Of a stretch of 64,000 nucleotides of DNA, positions 1-8,501 are shown in pieces. The stretch comes from Vibrio sp. 05-20-BW147 (GTDB taxonomy: Bacteria > Pseudomonadota > Gammaproteobacteria > Enterobacterales > Vibrionaceae). The notes under the pieces are model-generated. The model did no database searches. It saw only the letters and a list, made by a program, of their open reading frames with translations, and had not been told where the DNA came from. How positions within the stretch are numbered: the first letter of the stretch is position 1; each line of letters starts with the position of its first letter. The stretch spans positions 211,776-275,775 of the forward strand of contig NZ_SZTO01000006.1 in NCBI RefSeq assembly GCF_013369385.1, given 5' to 3'. The position numbers were made by a program, and so were the translations under genes.

Positions 1-197
1 CCAAATTGGCCAATGCAAACGAGCTGGGGGATGTGATGGATGAGGTGTTTGGCACCGAGAATATTAAACAAAAAGGTGGAGCGATCAGTTTATTGACGCA
101 AAACCAGCTCACTCGTAGCTCGGTCTACCATCAAGCGTTAATCTTAGCCTTAATTCCTTTTACCAATCCTGAGCATTTCCCTGCCAACTTAAGCTAG
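1..197 (+). CDS. yjjX: Inosine/xanthosine triphosphatase, C-terminal part
   Basis: Only the last 65 or so codons are in the window; the reading frame is open to the left edge, so the gene starts outside. The visible part contains the stretch DEVFGTENIKQKGGAI followed by LTRSSVYHQALILALIPF, which I recognise as the C-terminus of the YjjX (DUF84/NTPase) family. Family members hydrolyse the damaged nucleotides ITP and XTP and keep them out of nucleic acids. The gene faces trpR tail to tail, the same neighbourhood (slt-trpR-yjjX) as in E. coli. A shared hairpin terminator follows 18 bp after the stop codon. Confidence 0.85.
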   Translation, partial: KLANANELGDVMDEVFGTENIKQKGGAISLLTQNQLTRSSVYHQALILALIPFTNPEHFPANLS

Positions 198-214
198 GAT
201 AAGAACTCAAGAGT

Positions 215-242
215 AAAAAGGCGGTATCAACCGCCTTTTTTC
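215..242. terminator. Bidirectional terminator of yjjX and trpR
   Basis: AAAAGGCGGT and ACCGCCTTTT pair around an ATCA loop, with A and T runs on either side so it can work in both directions. The trpR stop codon (complement of 227-229) lies in the loop, so the last trpR codons are part of the stem. Confidence 0.85.
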
Positions 243-535
243 GTCCCTTCCAATAACTGATTCAAGCGCGCTTTATCTTCATCTGACTTTAACTTCAGCT
301 CATTGGAACCTCGAGTAATGGTCGCAATACCAACGCCCAACATTTGGCTGATTTGTCGCTGGGAAAGCTCACCTTTTAACAACTCACGTACAATATTAAC
401 TCTGGAGATGAGCGCTTCTCGCTCGTCAGGCGTCATTAACATCGTCAGCAACATATCATGCTGTTCTTGCTCTACGCTGATTTTCACCAAATCGACGATT
501 TGTTGCCAGTCGTTATATTCCGGTTGTTGCGACAT
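227..535 (-). CDS. trpR: Trp operon repressor
   Basis: TrpR is the tryptophan-activated dimeric repressor of trp biosynthesis and related genes. The 102-aa product matches the family length (E. coli 108 aa). It shows the family core LMTPDEREAL at about residues 33-42 and the helix-turn-helix SQRQISQMLG followed by GIATITRGSNELK at about 58-80; the latter is nearly identical to the E. coli recognition region. The gene starts 15 bp after slt ends on the same strand, so it is probably co-transcribed with slt, as in enterobacteria. Its 3' end (KKGG, stop) is embedded in the hairpin terminator. I see no clear TrpR operator immediately upstream, so autoregulation cannot be claimed from this sequence. 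Confidence 0.95.
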   Translation of the reverse strand: MSQQPEYNDWQQIVDLVKISVEQEQHDMLLTMLMTPDEREALISRVNIVRELLKGELSQRQISQMLGVGIATITRGSNELKLKSDEDKARLNQLLEGTKKGG

Positions 536-550
536 TACTTTTTACCTATC

Positions 551-2500
551 TCAGTATTTGGCCTCGAGTTCATGCTGGTTTAGAAACGCCCCATCAACAC
601 CAAGAATATCTCGGTAATAGGTTTCAAACATCAGGATATTTTGTACATATCCACGCGTTTCTCTAAACGGAATGGCTTCAATAAAGGCATACGCATCTAA
701 CTTACCAGCCGTTCTTTCTCGCCAGCTTTTCACTCGATGTGGGCCTGCATTATAAGCGGCAAACGCAAAAATTCGATTATTATCGTACTGTTCCAATAAA
801 CCATTGAGATAGTGGCTGCCAATTTCGATGTTCTTACCGACTTGGTACAAGTCATCAGAGCCTTCATAGCTCAATTGATACTTTTGGGCTGTGTACTTGG
901 CGGTTGCGGGCATTATTTGCATGATGCCGCGCGCACCGACTGGAGAGGTAGCTTCGGCATCCATACCACTCTCCTGACGGGCAAGTGACATCAACATAAT
1001 AGGATCAATATCGTGCTTCTCAGCATAGAAATTGAACCACCAGCGATGCGCCACCGGAAAACGAATCTCCATGTTGTCCCACATTTGCGCCGCAATACTG
1101 GCCGTCACGGTGAGATGATACCAGCGCTTTGAGGCCGCATAGACCGCAAGCATACCTTGCATTTGTTCGTCACTGCGTGACAGCAGGTATTGCCACTCAC
1201 TTTTCGCTGCTGCGATTTTGTCTAAAGTAATCAGTTCTTCAATTCGAGCAAGAGATTCGTAGTAAGGCTCAATACTCTGACTATCGAGTTTCAACGTCGA
1301 CGTTGGATAATTAATCGACTGCCCGATCTCTTTAGCAGCCGCGACACTATAGAAATTGCGTTGCCCAATTAATTGGCTAAGGCGCTTTTTACCTTGTGTT
1401 TGGTTACCCAATGCAATTTCACTGCGTCCCAACCAGTACTGCCAACGCAGTGAGTTCTGCTGCTCGCCATCCAGCTTACTAATCCAAGATTGTACACCTT
1501 TCCAATCCGCTTCTTGTAAGGCAAGCCTGATACGTCGTTCAAGCAAATTCTGCTTGTGGGATTTTTTTAAAACCGCATCTCGCCATGCGGCTAATGATGG
1601 AGAGTCGGTATTTATCAGCCGAAATGCCAAATACTCGGCCAACTCTTGCGCTTGTATTGTAGAAAAACGTTGAGATTTAATCACTTGGTCATAAACAGCT
1701 TGGGCCTGATGGATGTCCTTTCTCGCCAGCTTCTCCAACGCAAGTTGGCTCTGTTTGCGGTAGAAATCACTGGCTTTGTGCTTTTTGGCAAACTCCGCAA
1801 CTGACTCTGGTCTATTGAACAACGCCTTCATTTCTTTGACCTGTTGCTTAGCGAGATTGCCTTTAGGCAACTTCATCAGGTAGGTCATCAATTTGCTGTT
1901 TTTTTGCTCAAACGCCAACAGCATGCGCTGTACAATAAGCTCATCACTGCGGGCACCAGCCTGCTCCCAAACGGTAAACAGATGATCACACTGTTCGGCA
2001 ACGTCAAGCCCACTCAACCATAGCTGCTTTGCACCTTTGAAAGCGAATTCCTTTTGGCCTTGCTGGTACTGAGCATAATAGTAAATGCACTGATAGCTTT
2101 CTCCCTTCGGCTCTTGGCGTTGAAAGTCAATGACATCCGACCAAGCTTGCTGACGATATAAGCTGTCTAAGTAAGGCGCGCGAATGCGTTGCGAGAAAGG
2201 ATAGTCACGGCTACTTTCAATAAAATGCTCAACCTCTTGAGGTGTTTTGGAAGACAACTGCGCAAGAAAAAATCGGTAATCCAAATACGGCGTGAGCGCG
2301 TAATCGTCCAACTGAGAACGAATCTCCAAATACCGCTCACTATTGTTTTCATCTAAAAACTGCTGTGCTTGTTCATATAACACGCGTTGTTTCTTTAAAG
2401 TGACCACTCCTGCGGCTGTTGCGGGTAAGCTAACGGCGCATCCCAATGTGAATACTAGTAACGATTTCGTTACCCCTCTCCCCAAACTCATTAATGTCAT
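551..2500 (-). CDS. slt: Soluble lytic murein transglycosylase
   Basis: Slt70 cleaves the MurNAc-GlcNAc bond of peptidoglycan with formation of 1,6-anhydroMurNAc in the periplasm. The large N-terminal part is alpha-helical superhelix (U and L domains). The C-terminal catalytic domain has the goose-lysozyme-like ES motif in LARQESGMD, then GARGIMQIMPATA and AAYNAGP. With the start at 2500 the protein is 649 aa (E. coli about 645) and opens with a signal peptide of the form MTLMSLGRG...SLPATAA. A GTG 19 codons upstream (2557) stays in frame but has no ribosome site and would bury the signal peptide. The product feeds anhydro-muropeptides to the NagZ/AnmK recycling pathway encoded 6 kb away. Confidence 0.93.
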   Translation of the reverse strand: MTLMSLGRGVTKSLLVFTLGCAVSLPATAAGVVTLKKQRVLYEQAQQFLDENNSERYLEIRSQLDDYALTPYLDYRFFLAQLSSKTPQEVEHFIESSRDYPFSQRIRAPYLDSLYRQQAWSDVIDFQRQEPKGESYQCIYYYAQYQQGQKEFAFKGAKQLWLSGLDVAEQCDHLFTVWEQAGARSDELIVQRMLLAFEQKNSKLMTYLMKLPKGNLAKQQVKEMKALFNRPESVAEFAKKHKASDFYRKQSQLALEKLARKDIHQAQAVYDQVIKSQRFSTIQAQELAEYLAFRLINTDSPSLAAWRDAVLKKSHKQNLLERRIRLALQEADWKGVQSWISKLDGEQQNSLRWQYWLGRSEIALGNQTQGKKRLSQLIGQRNFYSVAAAKEIGQSINYPTSTLKLDSQSIEPYYESLARIEELITLDKIAAAKSEWQYLLSRSDEQMQGMLAVYAASKRWYHLTVTASIAAQMWDNMEIRFPVAHRWWFNFYAEKHDIDPIMLMSLARQESGMDAEATSPVGARGIMQIMPATAKYTAQKYQLSYEGSDDLYQVGKNIEIGSHYLNGLLEQYDNNRIFAFAAYNAGPHRVKSWRERTAGKLDAYAFIEAIPFRETRGYVQNILMFETYYRDILGVDGAFLNQHELEAKY

Positions 2501-2824
2501 TTTCGCCACATCCCCGGACGTTTTTGTATAGCGTTCATTGCTCTTAAAAAGTGCCACAAAGCAAAATGATATGCACCCAATTACATCGTTCTGTTATCGT
2601 ATTGTAAAGATAACAGATGTAAATAATCGTGATAGCATTTTAATGAAACACAGTTACACACTAATGCGGTCATCGTGTTGTCAATTTTATTCATTTTCAG
2701 GCCAATCTCTGTGAGCAGAATAGTGTGGAATGGCCACTGAAATTCACCTTGGACAGTAACAAATCTGCTGCAGTTGATATAAAATATTGCCTCTATGTGG
2801 ATTTAAATTTAGGAACGATCGGCA

Positions 2825-4492
2825 ATGGCTGAATACGTATATACCATGTCGCGGGTGAGCAAAATCGTGCCACCTAAGCGTCAAATTCTCAAAGACATCT
2901 CTCTAAGCTTCTTCCCTGGTGCCAAAATTGGTGTTTTGGGCCTAAACGGTTCTGGTAAATCGACCCTATTGCGCATCATGGCTGGTCTGGATACCGATAT
3001 TGATGGCGAAGCGCGTCCACAACCTGGTTTGAAAGTGGGCTACCTTCCACAGGAACCGGTTCTCGACGAAAGCAAAACCGTACGTGAAGTGGTCGAAGAA
3101 GCCGTTGCCGATGTGGCGGGTGCATTGAAACGTCTTGACGAAGTGTACGCCGCTTATGCCGATCCGGATGCGGATTTCGATGCGCTTGCAAAAGAACAAG
3201 GCGAGCTTGAAGCTCTGATTCAAGCCAAAGATGGCCATAACTTAGATAACGCGCTTGAGCGTGCTGCGGATGCACTGCGTCTTCCAGAGTGGGATCAAAA
3301 AGTAGCGCACCTGTCCGGTGGTGAACGTCGCCGTGTGGCTATTTGTCGTCTACTGCTTGAAAAACCAGATATGCTGCTGCTTGACGAACCAACCAACCAC
3401 TTAGATGCAGAATCGGTCGCTTGGTTGGAACGTTTCCTCGTGGATTACTCAGGCACTGTTGTGGCCATTACCCACGACCGCTACTTCCTAGACAACGCTG
3501 CGGGCTGGATTTTGGAACTGGACCGTGGTGAAGGTATTCCATGGCAAGGCAACTACACCTCATGGCTAGAGCAAAAAGATGCGCGTCTACAACAAGAAGC
3601 GTCTCAAGAAAAAGCTCGCCAGAAAACCATTGAGAAAGAACTGGAATGGGTTCGTCAAAACCCTAAAGGTCGCCAAGCCAAATCGAAAGCGCGTATGGCA
3701 CGCTTTGAAGAGCTACAGAATACCGATCACCAGAAACGTAACGAAACCAACGAGTTGTTCATCCCACCTGGTGAGCGCTTAGGTGATAAAGTCATCGAAG
3801 TGAAGAATTTGACTAAGTCATTCGACGGCCGTGTTCTGATCGACGATCTTTCATTCAGCATGCCTAAAGGGGCTATCGTCGGCATCATCGGTGCCAACGG
3901 TGCGGGTAAATCAACTCTATTCAAGATGCTGAGTGGTGTTGAACAGCCTGATTCCGGTACTATCGAGATGGGCGAAACGGTGAAACTGGCGTCGGTTGAT
4001 CAATTCCGTGATTCAATGAACGACAAAAACACTGTGTTCAAAGAGATCTCTGAAGGTGCGGACATCATCAAGATCAACAACTTCGAGCTGCCAGCACGAG
4101 CATACTGCTCTCGCTTTAACTTCAAAGGCGTGGATCAACAGAAAGTGATCGGCGAGCTGTCAGGTGGCGAACGTAACCGCGTTCACTTAGCGAAACTGCT
4201 CAAAGCCGGTGGCAACGTACTCTTACTAGACGAACCAACCAACGACCTTGACGTTGAAACCTTACGTGCACTAGAAGAAGCGCTGCTTGAGTTCCCAGGC
4301 TGTGCTATGGTGATCTCGCACGACCGTTGGTTCCTCGACCGTATTGCGACTCACATCATTGATTACCGTGACGAAGGTCAGGTTAACTTCTACGAAGGCA
4401 ACTATACTGAGTACATGGAGTGGCTGAAAAAGACTCTTGGTCCTGCGGCAGCAGAACCGCACCGTATCAAATACAAGCGTATGACTAAATAG
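2825..4492 (+). CDS. ettA: Energy-dependent translational throttle protein EttA (ABC-F ATPase)
   Basis: EttA binds the ribosomal E site and gates the first peptide bond according to the ADP/ATP ratio. The 555-aa length equals that of E. coli EttA (YjjK). It is a soluble tandem ATPase without membrane segments: Walker A GLNGSGKST near residue 40 and GANGAGKST near 357, signature LSGGERRRVA and LSGGERNRVH, Walker B LLLDEPTNHLD and LLLDEPTNDLD. Between the two ATPase domains lies the basic linker rich in K/R (about 245-310) that contacts tRNA. It diverges from slt across about 320 bp and is closed by its own terminator. Confidence 0.96.
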   Translation: MAEYVYTMSRVSKIVPPKRQILKDISLSFFPGAKIGVLGLNGSGKSTLLRIMAGLDTDIDGEARPQPGLKVGYLPQEPVLDESKTVREVVEEAVADVAGALKRLDEVYAAYADPDADFDALAKEQGELEALIQAKDGHNLDNALERAADALRLPEWDQKVAHLSGGERRRVAICRLLLEKPDMLLLDEPTNHLDAESVAWLERFLVDYSGTVVAITHDRYFLDNAAGWILELDRGEGIPWQGNYTSWLEQKDARLQQEASQEKARQKTIEKELEWVRQNPKGRQAKSKARMARFEELQNTDHQKRNETNELFIPPGERLGDKVIEVKNLTKSFDGRVLIDDLSFSMPKGAIVGIIGANGAGKSTLFKMLSGVEQPDSGTIEMGETVKLASVDQFRDSMNDKNTVFKEISEGADIIKINNFELPARAYCSRFNFKGVDQQKVIGELSGGERNRVHLAKLLKAGGNVLLLDEPTNDLDVETLRALEEALLEFPGCAMVISHDRWFLDRIATHIIDYRDEGQVNFYEGNYTEYMEWLKKTLGPAAAEPHRIKYKRMTK

Positions 4493-4519
4493 AAGATTAT
4501 TGCTTGAATTTTGTACAAA

Positions 4520-4546
4520 GGCCGCTAATATAGCGGCCTTTATTTT
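4520..4546 (+). terminator. Terminator of ettA
   Basis: GGCCGCT and AGCGGCC pair around an AATAT loop and are followed by a T-rich tail, 27 bp after the ettA stop. Confidence 0.8.
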
Positions 4547-4608
4547 CATTACGGTTTAGTGTCCCAATTACTATCCAGCCCGAAAACGGAAACTTTGAGA
4601 GAGTAAAT

Positions 4609-4983
4609 ATGACTGAACGACGTCGATTTTCACGCATCATCTACCAAGTCTCTGCGATCGTAAAGCAAGGGCAATATGTGCTGCATACTACGATTCAGGA
4701 TCTCTCACTGCATGGACTGTTGTTACGTACTGATTCCATTCATACGTTAAAAAACAACGACAAAGTGCTGGTGGACTTCACACTTTCTGATAGTGATATT
4801 GATATCAGTCTCGAAGCCGATGTTGTGGGCTTTGATCAACAGACAATCCGACTTAAGATTAACCACATTGATATTGATAGTATCAGTCATCTGAAACGCT
4901 TGGTTGAACTTAATGTGGGCGATGATGAGTTACTGCACCGAGAGATCGAGCATTTGTCGGATCTTGGTGACGAAACCAGTTGA
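4609..4983 (+). CDS. PilZ domain protein
   Basis: This 124-aa cytoplasmic protein is essentially one PilZ domain, the common bacterial receptor fold for cyclic di-GMP. Both ligand motifs are present: RxxxR at the very N-terminus (RRFSR, residues 5-9) and DxSxxG as DLSLHG near residue 31. There is no signal peptide or extra domain. From memory the locus corresponds to V. cholerae VC0697 (PlzA), because the neighbours are the same (M23 peptidase, tyrA-aroF on one side, ettA on the other). It is 28 bp upstream of the M23 peptidase gene and probably co-transcribed with it. Binding of c-di-GMP is inferred from the motifs only. Confidence 0.88.
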   Translation: MTERRRFSRIIYQVSAIVKQGQYVLHTTIQDLSLHGLLLRTDSIHTLKNNDKVLVDFTLSDSDIDISLEADVVGFDQQTIRLKINHIDIDSISHLKRLVELNVGDDELLHREIEHLSDLGDETS

Positions 4984-5011
4984 ATTGCCTAGCCAATAAA
5001 AATATTTAACT

Positions 5012-6016
5012 ATGTCGAAAAAAATCACCGTGCAGATCCCCACTCACAATGGGGATCAGCTTTTTTATTTGGGTAAAGGCACAATCGCAGCCTTACTGCT
5101 CTCTATCACCGCTTTACCACTGACTTTAGGCGGTGGCTGGTATCTATACCAGCAGCAAAGCTTACAGTCACAAGAATTACATGCGCAAATTAATGTACTC
5201 AATTCTGAAAAGCAGCGGCTACTTGCTGACTATCAAGAGCAGCTAGACACCAATCACTCTCTGTCGCAGACGTTGACCGAAAAAAGTAACCAAATTCAGT
5301 TACTGGGTAAACGTGTTTTCGATGTGGAGTCCGTTTTGGGCATTGCGGATGAAGAAATCATTGACGATGAAGCGACGTTGGAAGAGCGCATCGATACTGC
5401 AGCTATTGACTCCGCAGTACGAGCCACCATGTTCCGCTTGATCCCAAATGATTCCCCAATGTCTTACTTGCGCGTCTCTTCTTCGTTTGGGCGTCGAACC
5501 AACCCGATCTCAGGCAAGCGTCATACCCATACCGGTATTGATCTCACCTGTAAGCGCGGGGAAGAAATCGTGGCACCTGCCGATGGGGTGATTGAAACGG
5601 TGCGGCCAAGTAAGAAAGGCTTTGGCAACTTCATCACCATGCGTCATTCTTTTGGTTTCATGAGCTCTTATGCCCATTTGCAGAGCTTTAATGTCAAAAG
5701 CGGCCAATTTGTCAGTAAAGGCGATGTGATTGCCACTTGTGGTAACTCAGGGAACTCAACCGGCCCTCACTTGCATTACGAAGTGCGTTTTTTAGGCCGA
5801 GCCCTCAATCCACAGTACACCATGGATTGGAACCAAGAGAACTTCAACTATCTGTTTGAAAAAGAGAAAACGGTTAAATGGAGTCCTTTGGTTAAGATGA
5901 TTGATAATGTGGTTCGCTTACAAGTCAATCTCACCAAATCCCCCTATCGTGACACCAGTATTGACACGGTTTCCAGTGAAGAGAATAGCGTCGACCCAAG
6001 CTTGCAAACCAACTAA
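5012..6016 (+). CDS. M23 family peptidoglycan endopeptidase (membrane-anchored LytM)
   Basis: The 334-aa protein has one membrane segment near residues 23-45 (TIAALLLSITALPLTLGGGW), then a coiled-coil stretch rich in Q, E and L (about 50-105), then a LytM/M23 domain. Zinc and catalytic motifs are intact: HTHTGIDL (HxxxD type) near residue 172 and HLHYEV near 252. Families with this layout cut peptide cross-links of peptidoglycan, acting in the periplasm while tethered to the inner membrane. It follows the PilZ gene by 28 bp. It could be a hydrolase of the ShyA/MepM type, but it lacks a visible LysM domain, so I give no symbol. Confidence 0.88.
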   Translation: MSKKITVQIPTHNGDQLFYLGKGTIAALLLSITALPLTLGGGWYLYQQQSLQSQELHAQINVLNSEKQRLLADYQEQLDTNHSLSQTLTEKSNQIQLLGKRVFDVESVLGIADEEIIDDEATLEERIDTAAIDSAVRATMFRLIPNDSPMSYLRVSSSFGRRTNPISGKRHTHTGIDLTCKRGEEIVAPADGVIETVRPSKKGFGNFITMRHSFGFMSSYAHLQSFNVKSGQFVSKGDVIATCGNSGNSTGPHLHYEVRFLGRALNPQYTMDWNQENFNYLFEKEKTVKWSPLVKMIDNVVRLQVNLTKSPYRDTSIDTVSSEENSVDPSLQTN

Positions 6017-6040
6017 TGCAATAGGTAAGCCGAAAATAGA

Positions 6041-6070
6041 AAGAGCAGCATCTGGCTGCTCTTTTTCTAT
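6041..6070. terminator. Bidirectional terminator between the M23 peptidase gene and tyrA
   Basis: AAGAGCAGC pairs with GCTGCTCTT, flanked by A-rich and T-rich runs, between two convergent genes. Confidence 0.75.
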
Positions 6071-6088
6071 TTCTAATACGCTTAAATG

Positions 6089-7216
6089 TTAATCACGATG
6101 CAAGTTATCATTCGCTTGTTTGAGTAAATTTTGGCTTTCCGCCATAAACTGCTGCGAATACCCCCCAAACCAATCGCTCACTTGCGTGAAACGTTCAACA
6201 AAACGCGCTTTATCGTGCTGATCTAACATCTCTAGTGCCTCGCCAAAGCGGCGATGGAAACGCTTGATCATGTCGATGTTCTCTTGCGACGAAAGAATAA
6301 TGTCGCCATACAAGTTTGGATCTTGGGCAAACAGACGCCCTACCATCGCTAACTCAAGACGGTAAATGGGCGAGCTCAGTTTCAGCAGTTTATCGAGACT
6401 TGGATTTTCCTGACTCAAATGCATGCCGTACGCAAAGGAAGTAAAGTGCCTTAACGCTTGAATTAACGTCATGCCGTGGTCGTGTTCGCTGGCCTCAATT
6501 TGGCACAAGCTTGCCCCCCAAATCTTAAACTGCTGCAGCAACCACTGATATTGCTCAGCACCTCGACCATCACAGTAGACAATCACTTGCTTGGCTAAAC
6601 TCGGCACATCAGGACCAAACATAGGGTGCAAACCAACAACCGGCCCCGAGTGCACATCGAGCATGGTTTTCAGCGGCTTCGACTTGATCGAAGTGAGGTC
6701 ACACAAGATGCAATCCGATGGCAGTTGGGTCAGCTTTTCAATCACCCCTTGGGTTAAATGAATCGGCACGGTAACCACCACCAATCCTGCCCCATCCAAT
6801 ATCTCATCAGCGCGGTGCCAATCCTTACTGCCTAAGATTTTGACCTGGTAACCCGAGAGGGTAAACATGCGAGCAAACAGCCCCCCCAACTGGCCATGAC
6901 CACCAATGATCACGACAGAGCGCAAGTCCGGATTGAGACATTTAAACCCAGAATCTTTCTCACTGGCATAAGATTCACGCATGGTTCGGCGCAAAATGTC
7001 CTCAATGAGTTGTGGAGGTACACCGATTTTTTCGGCTTCTGCACGACGAGAGGCCAGCATCGCCGCTTCTCTATCGGGTGCATAAATCGGTAAGCCATGT
7101 TGGCTTTTCACATGGCCAACTTGCTCTACCAATGCCAAGCGCTGAGCCAATAGCGCCAACATCTGTTTGTCTACTGCATCAATCTGTTCACGCAATGCGT
7201 TCAGTTCAACTGCCAT
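6089..7216 (-). CDS. tyrA: Bifunctional chorismate mutase/prephenate dehydrogenase (T-protein)
   Basis: TyrA converts chorismate to prephenate and then, with NAD+, to 4-hydroxyphenylpyruvate, the committed route to tyrosine. The N-terminal 90 residues form the AroQ chorismate mutase domain ([19 protein letters not shown]). The NAD-binding loop [10 protein letters not shown] is near residue 103, and the catalytic histidine region GLHPMFGPD near residue 197. The 375 aa match E. coli TyrA (373 aa). It lies 19-20 bp downstream of aroF on the same strand, so the two form a tyrosine operon as in enterobacteria, probably repressed by TyrR through the boxes in front of aroF. Confidence 0.96.
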   Translation of the reverse strand: MAVELNALREQIDAVDKQMLALLAQRLALVEQVGHVKSQHGLPIYAPDREAAMLASRRAEAEKIGVPPQLIEDILRRTMRESYASEKDSGFKCLNPDLRSVVIIGGHGQLGGLFARMFTLSGYQVKILGSKDWHRADEILDGAGLVVVTVPIHLTQGVIEKLTQLPSDCILCDLTSIKSKPLKTMLDVHSGPVVGLHPMFGPDVPSLAKQVIVYCDGRGAEQYQWLLQQFKIWGASLCQIEASEHDHGMTLIQALRHFTSFAYGMHLSQENPSLDKLLKLSSPIYRLELAMVGRLFAQDPNLYGDIILSSQENIDMIKRFHRRFGEALEMLDQHDKARFVERFTQVSDWFGGYSQQFMAESQNLLKQANDNLHRD

Positions 7217-7235
7217 GATTTACCTTGCTCTATCC

Positions 7236-8306
7236 TTATTTGAGACGGTTTTCTAAATGCGGCACTAACTCTCTGTGTGCTTTACGCAATAGTGCCTCAG
7301 TTGCCTGCCAATTGATACAGGCGTCGGTAATAGAAACACCGTACTGCATCTCAGAAAGCGGTAAATCTGAGGATTGATTACCTTCATTAATGTGGCTTTC
7401 AATCATCAAACCAATGATCGATTTGTTGCCTTCGCGAATTTGATGAATCACATCTTCGGCGACTAAAGGCTGACGACGGTAATCTTTGCGTGAATTGGCA
7501 TGGCTACAATCCACCATCAATGACGCATCCAAACCCACTTTGGCCATGTCTTGCTCACACTCCGCCACAGACACAGAATCGTAGTTGGTCTGCTTACCAC
7601 CACGCAGAATCACGTGACCATTTGGGTTGCCTTGAGTCGTCAATAATGCCACTTGTCCTTGCGCATTGATCCCCATAAAACGGTGGCTGGAAGAGGCCGC
7701 TTGCATCGCGTTAATCGCCGTTGACAAGCTGCCATCCGTGCCATTTTTAAAACCAATCGGCATAGACAAACCACTGGCCATTTCACGGTGAGTTTGTGAT
7801 TCTGTCGTACGCGCACCAATCGCAGCCCAACTGAATGTATCAGCCAAGTATTGCGGGCTAATTGGGTCGAGCGCTTCTGTCGCCAGAGGGATCTCCATTT
7901 CAGCCAGCTCCACCAGCAATTGACGGCCAACATGCAGACCATGCTCAATATCAAAGCTACCATCCAGATGAGGGTCGTTGATGAGCCCTTTCCAACCCAC
8001 AGTAGTACGAGGTTTTTCAAAGTAAACACGCATCACAATATACAGTTGATCGCTTAACTCGGCAGAGAGCGCTTTTAGGCGACGCGCGTAATCCTTTGCC
8101 GCGTCCAGATCGTGAATAGAACAAGGACCACAAACCACCAGCAGACGATGATCTTGCTTATGAATAATATTGGCGACGGTATTACGCGACTCTTGAATGA
8201 AGCGGCGGGCGTTGTCGCTCAGTGGCAGTTTCTGTTTTAGCTGTTCTGGCGTAATCAGCACTTGTTCATCGCTGATATTAATATTGCTTAGTTCACTTTT
8301 CTGCAT
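7236..8306 (-). CDS. aroF: 3-deoxy-7-phosphoheptulonate synthase, tyrosine-type
   Basis: This class I DAHP synthase condenses PEP and erythrose-4-phosphate, the first step of the shikimate pathway. Family motifs include VVCGPCSIHD, FEKPRTTVGWKG, GARTTESQTHREMASGLSMP (shared with E. coli AroF) and VDCSHANS. Start: the frame extends to a TTG at 8315, but the ATG at 8306 gives MQKSELSNINISDEQ, which aligns with the E. coli AroF start MQKDALNNVHITDEQ. That gives 356 aa. Pairing with tyrA and the two TyrR-like boxes support the tyrosine-sensitive isozyme rather than AroG or AroH, but feedback specificity itself cannot be read directly. Confidence 0.93.
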   Translation of the reverse strand: MQKSELSNINISDEQVLITPEQLKQKLPLSDNARRFIQESRNTVANIIHKQDHRLLVVCGPCSIHDLDAAKDYARRLKALSAELSDQLYIVMRVYFEKPRTTVGWKGLINDPHLDGSFDIEHGLHVGRQLLVELAEMEIPLATEALDPISPQYLADTFSWAAIGARTTESQTHREMASGLSMPIGFKNGTDGSLSTAINAMQAASSSHRFMGINAQGQVALLTTQGNPNGHVILRGGKQTNYDSVSVAECEQDMAKVGLDASLMVDCSHANSRKDYRRQPLVAEDVIHQIREGNKSIIGLMIESHINEGNQSSDLPLSEMQYGVSITDACINWQATEALLRKAHRELVPHLENRLK

Positions 8307-8318
8307 GACACTCAAACC

Positions 8319-8336
8319 TGTATATTATTTTTTACA
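8319..8336 (-). promoter_or_regulatory. TyrR box, proximal
   Basis: TGTATA-N6-TTTACA matches the TyrR consensus TGTAAA-N6-TTTACA at 11 of 12 fixed positions. It ends 12 bp before the aroF start codon, so it overlaps the leader or promoter. Confidence 0.7.
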
Positions 8337-8425
8337 CCCTCATATCCCTGAGAGCCAAAACCTGTTTGAACACAAGTTATCAGGGTTGAATTAAAAATCA
8401 ACCGTAAACAATAAAAAACATTAAG

Positions 8426-8443
8426 TGTAAAAAATAAATTACA
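8426..8443 (-). promoter_or_regulatory. TyrR box, distal
   Basis: TGTAAA-N6-ATTACA differs from the TyrR consensus at one fixed position. Its centre is 107 bp from that of the proximal box, a spacing compatible with two TyrR dimers acting together on aroF-tyrA. Confidence 0.7.
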
Positions 8444-8450
8444 CACAATA

Positions 8451-8480
8451 AAAAAACCAAAGCACCTCGCTTTGGTTTTC
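8451..8480 (-). terminator. Terminator of nagZ
   Basis: ACCAAAGC and GCTTTGGT pair; reading on the minus strand the stem is followed by a T run. It lies 22 bp after the nagZ stop. Confidence 0.8.
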
Positions 8481-8501
8481 AAGTTCGTCTTTTGTTAAGT
8501 T

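Noticed and set aside
2440..2470. TrpR operator suggested by an ACTAGT near the slt start
   Set aside because: Only one half-like hexamer is present and it is within the slt coding region; no palindromic TrpR operator is formed.
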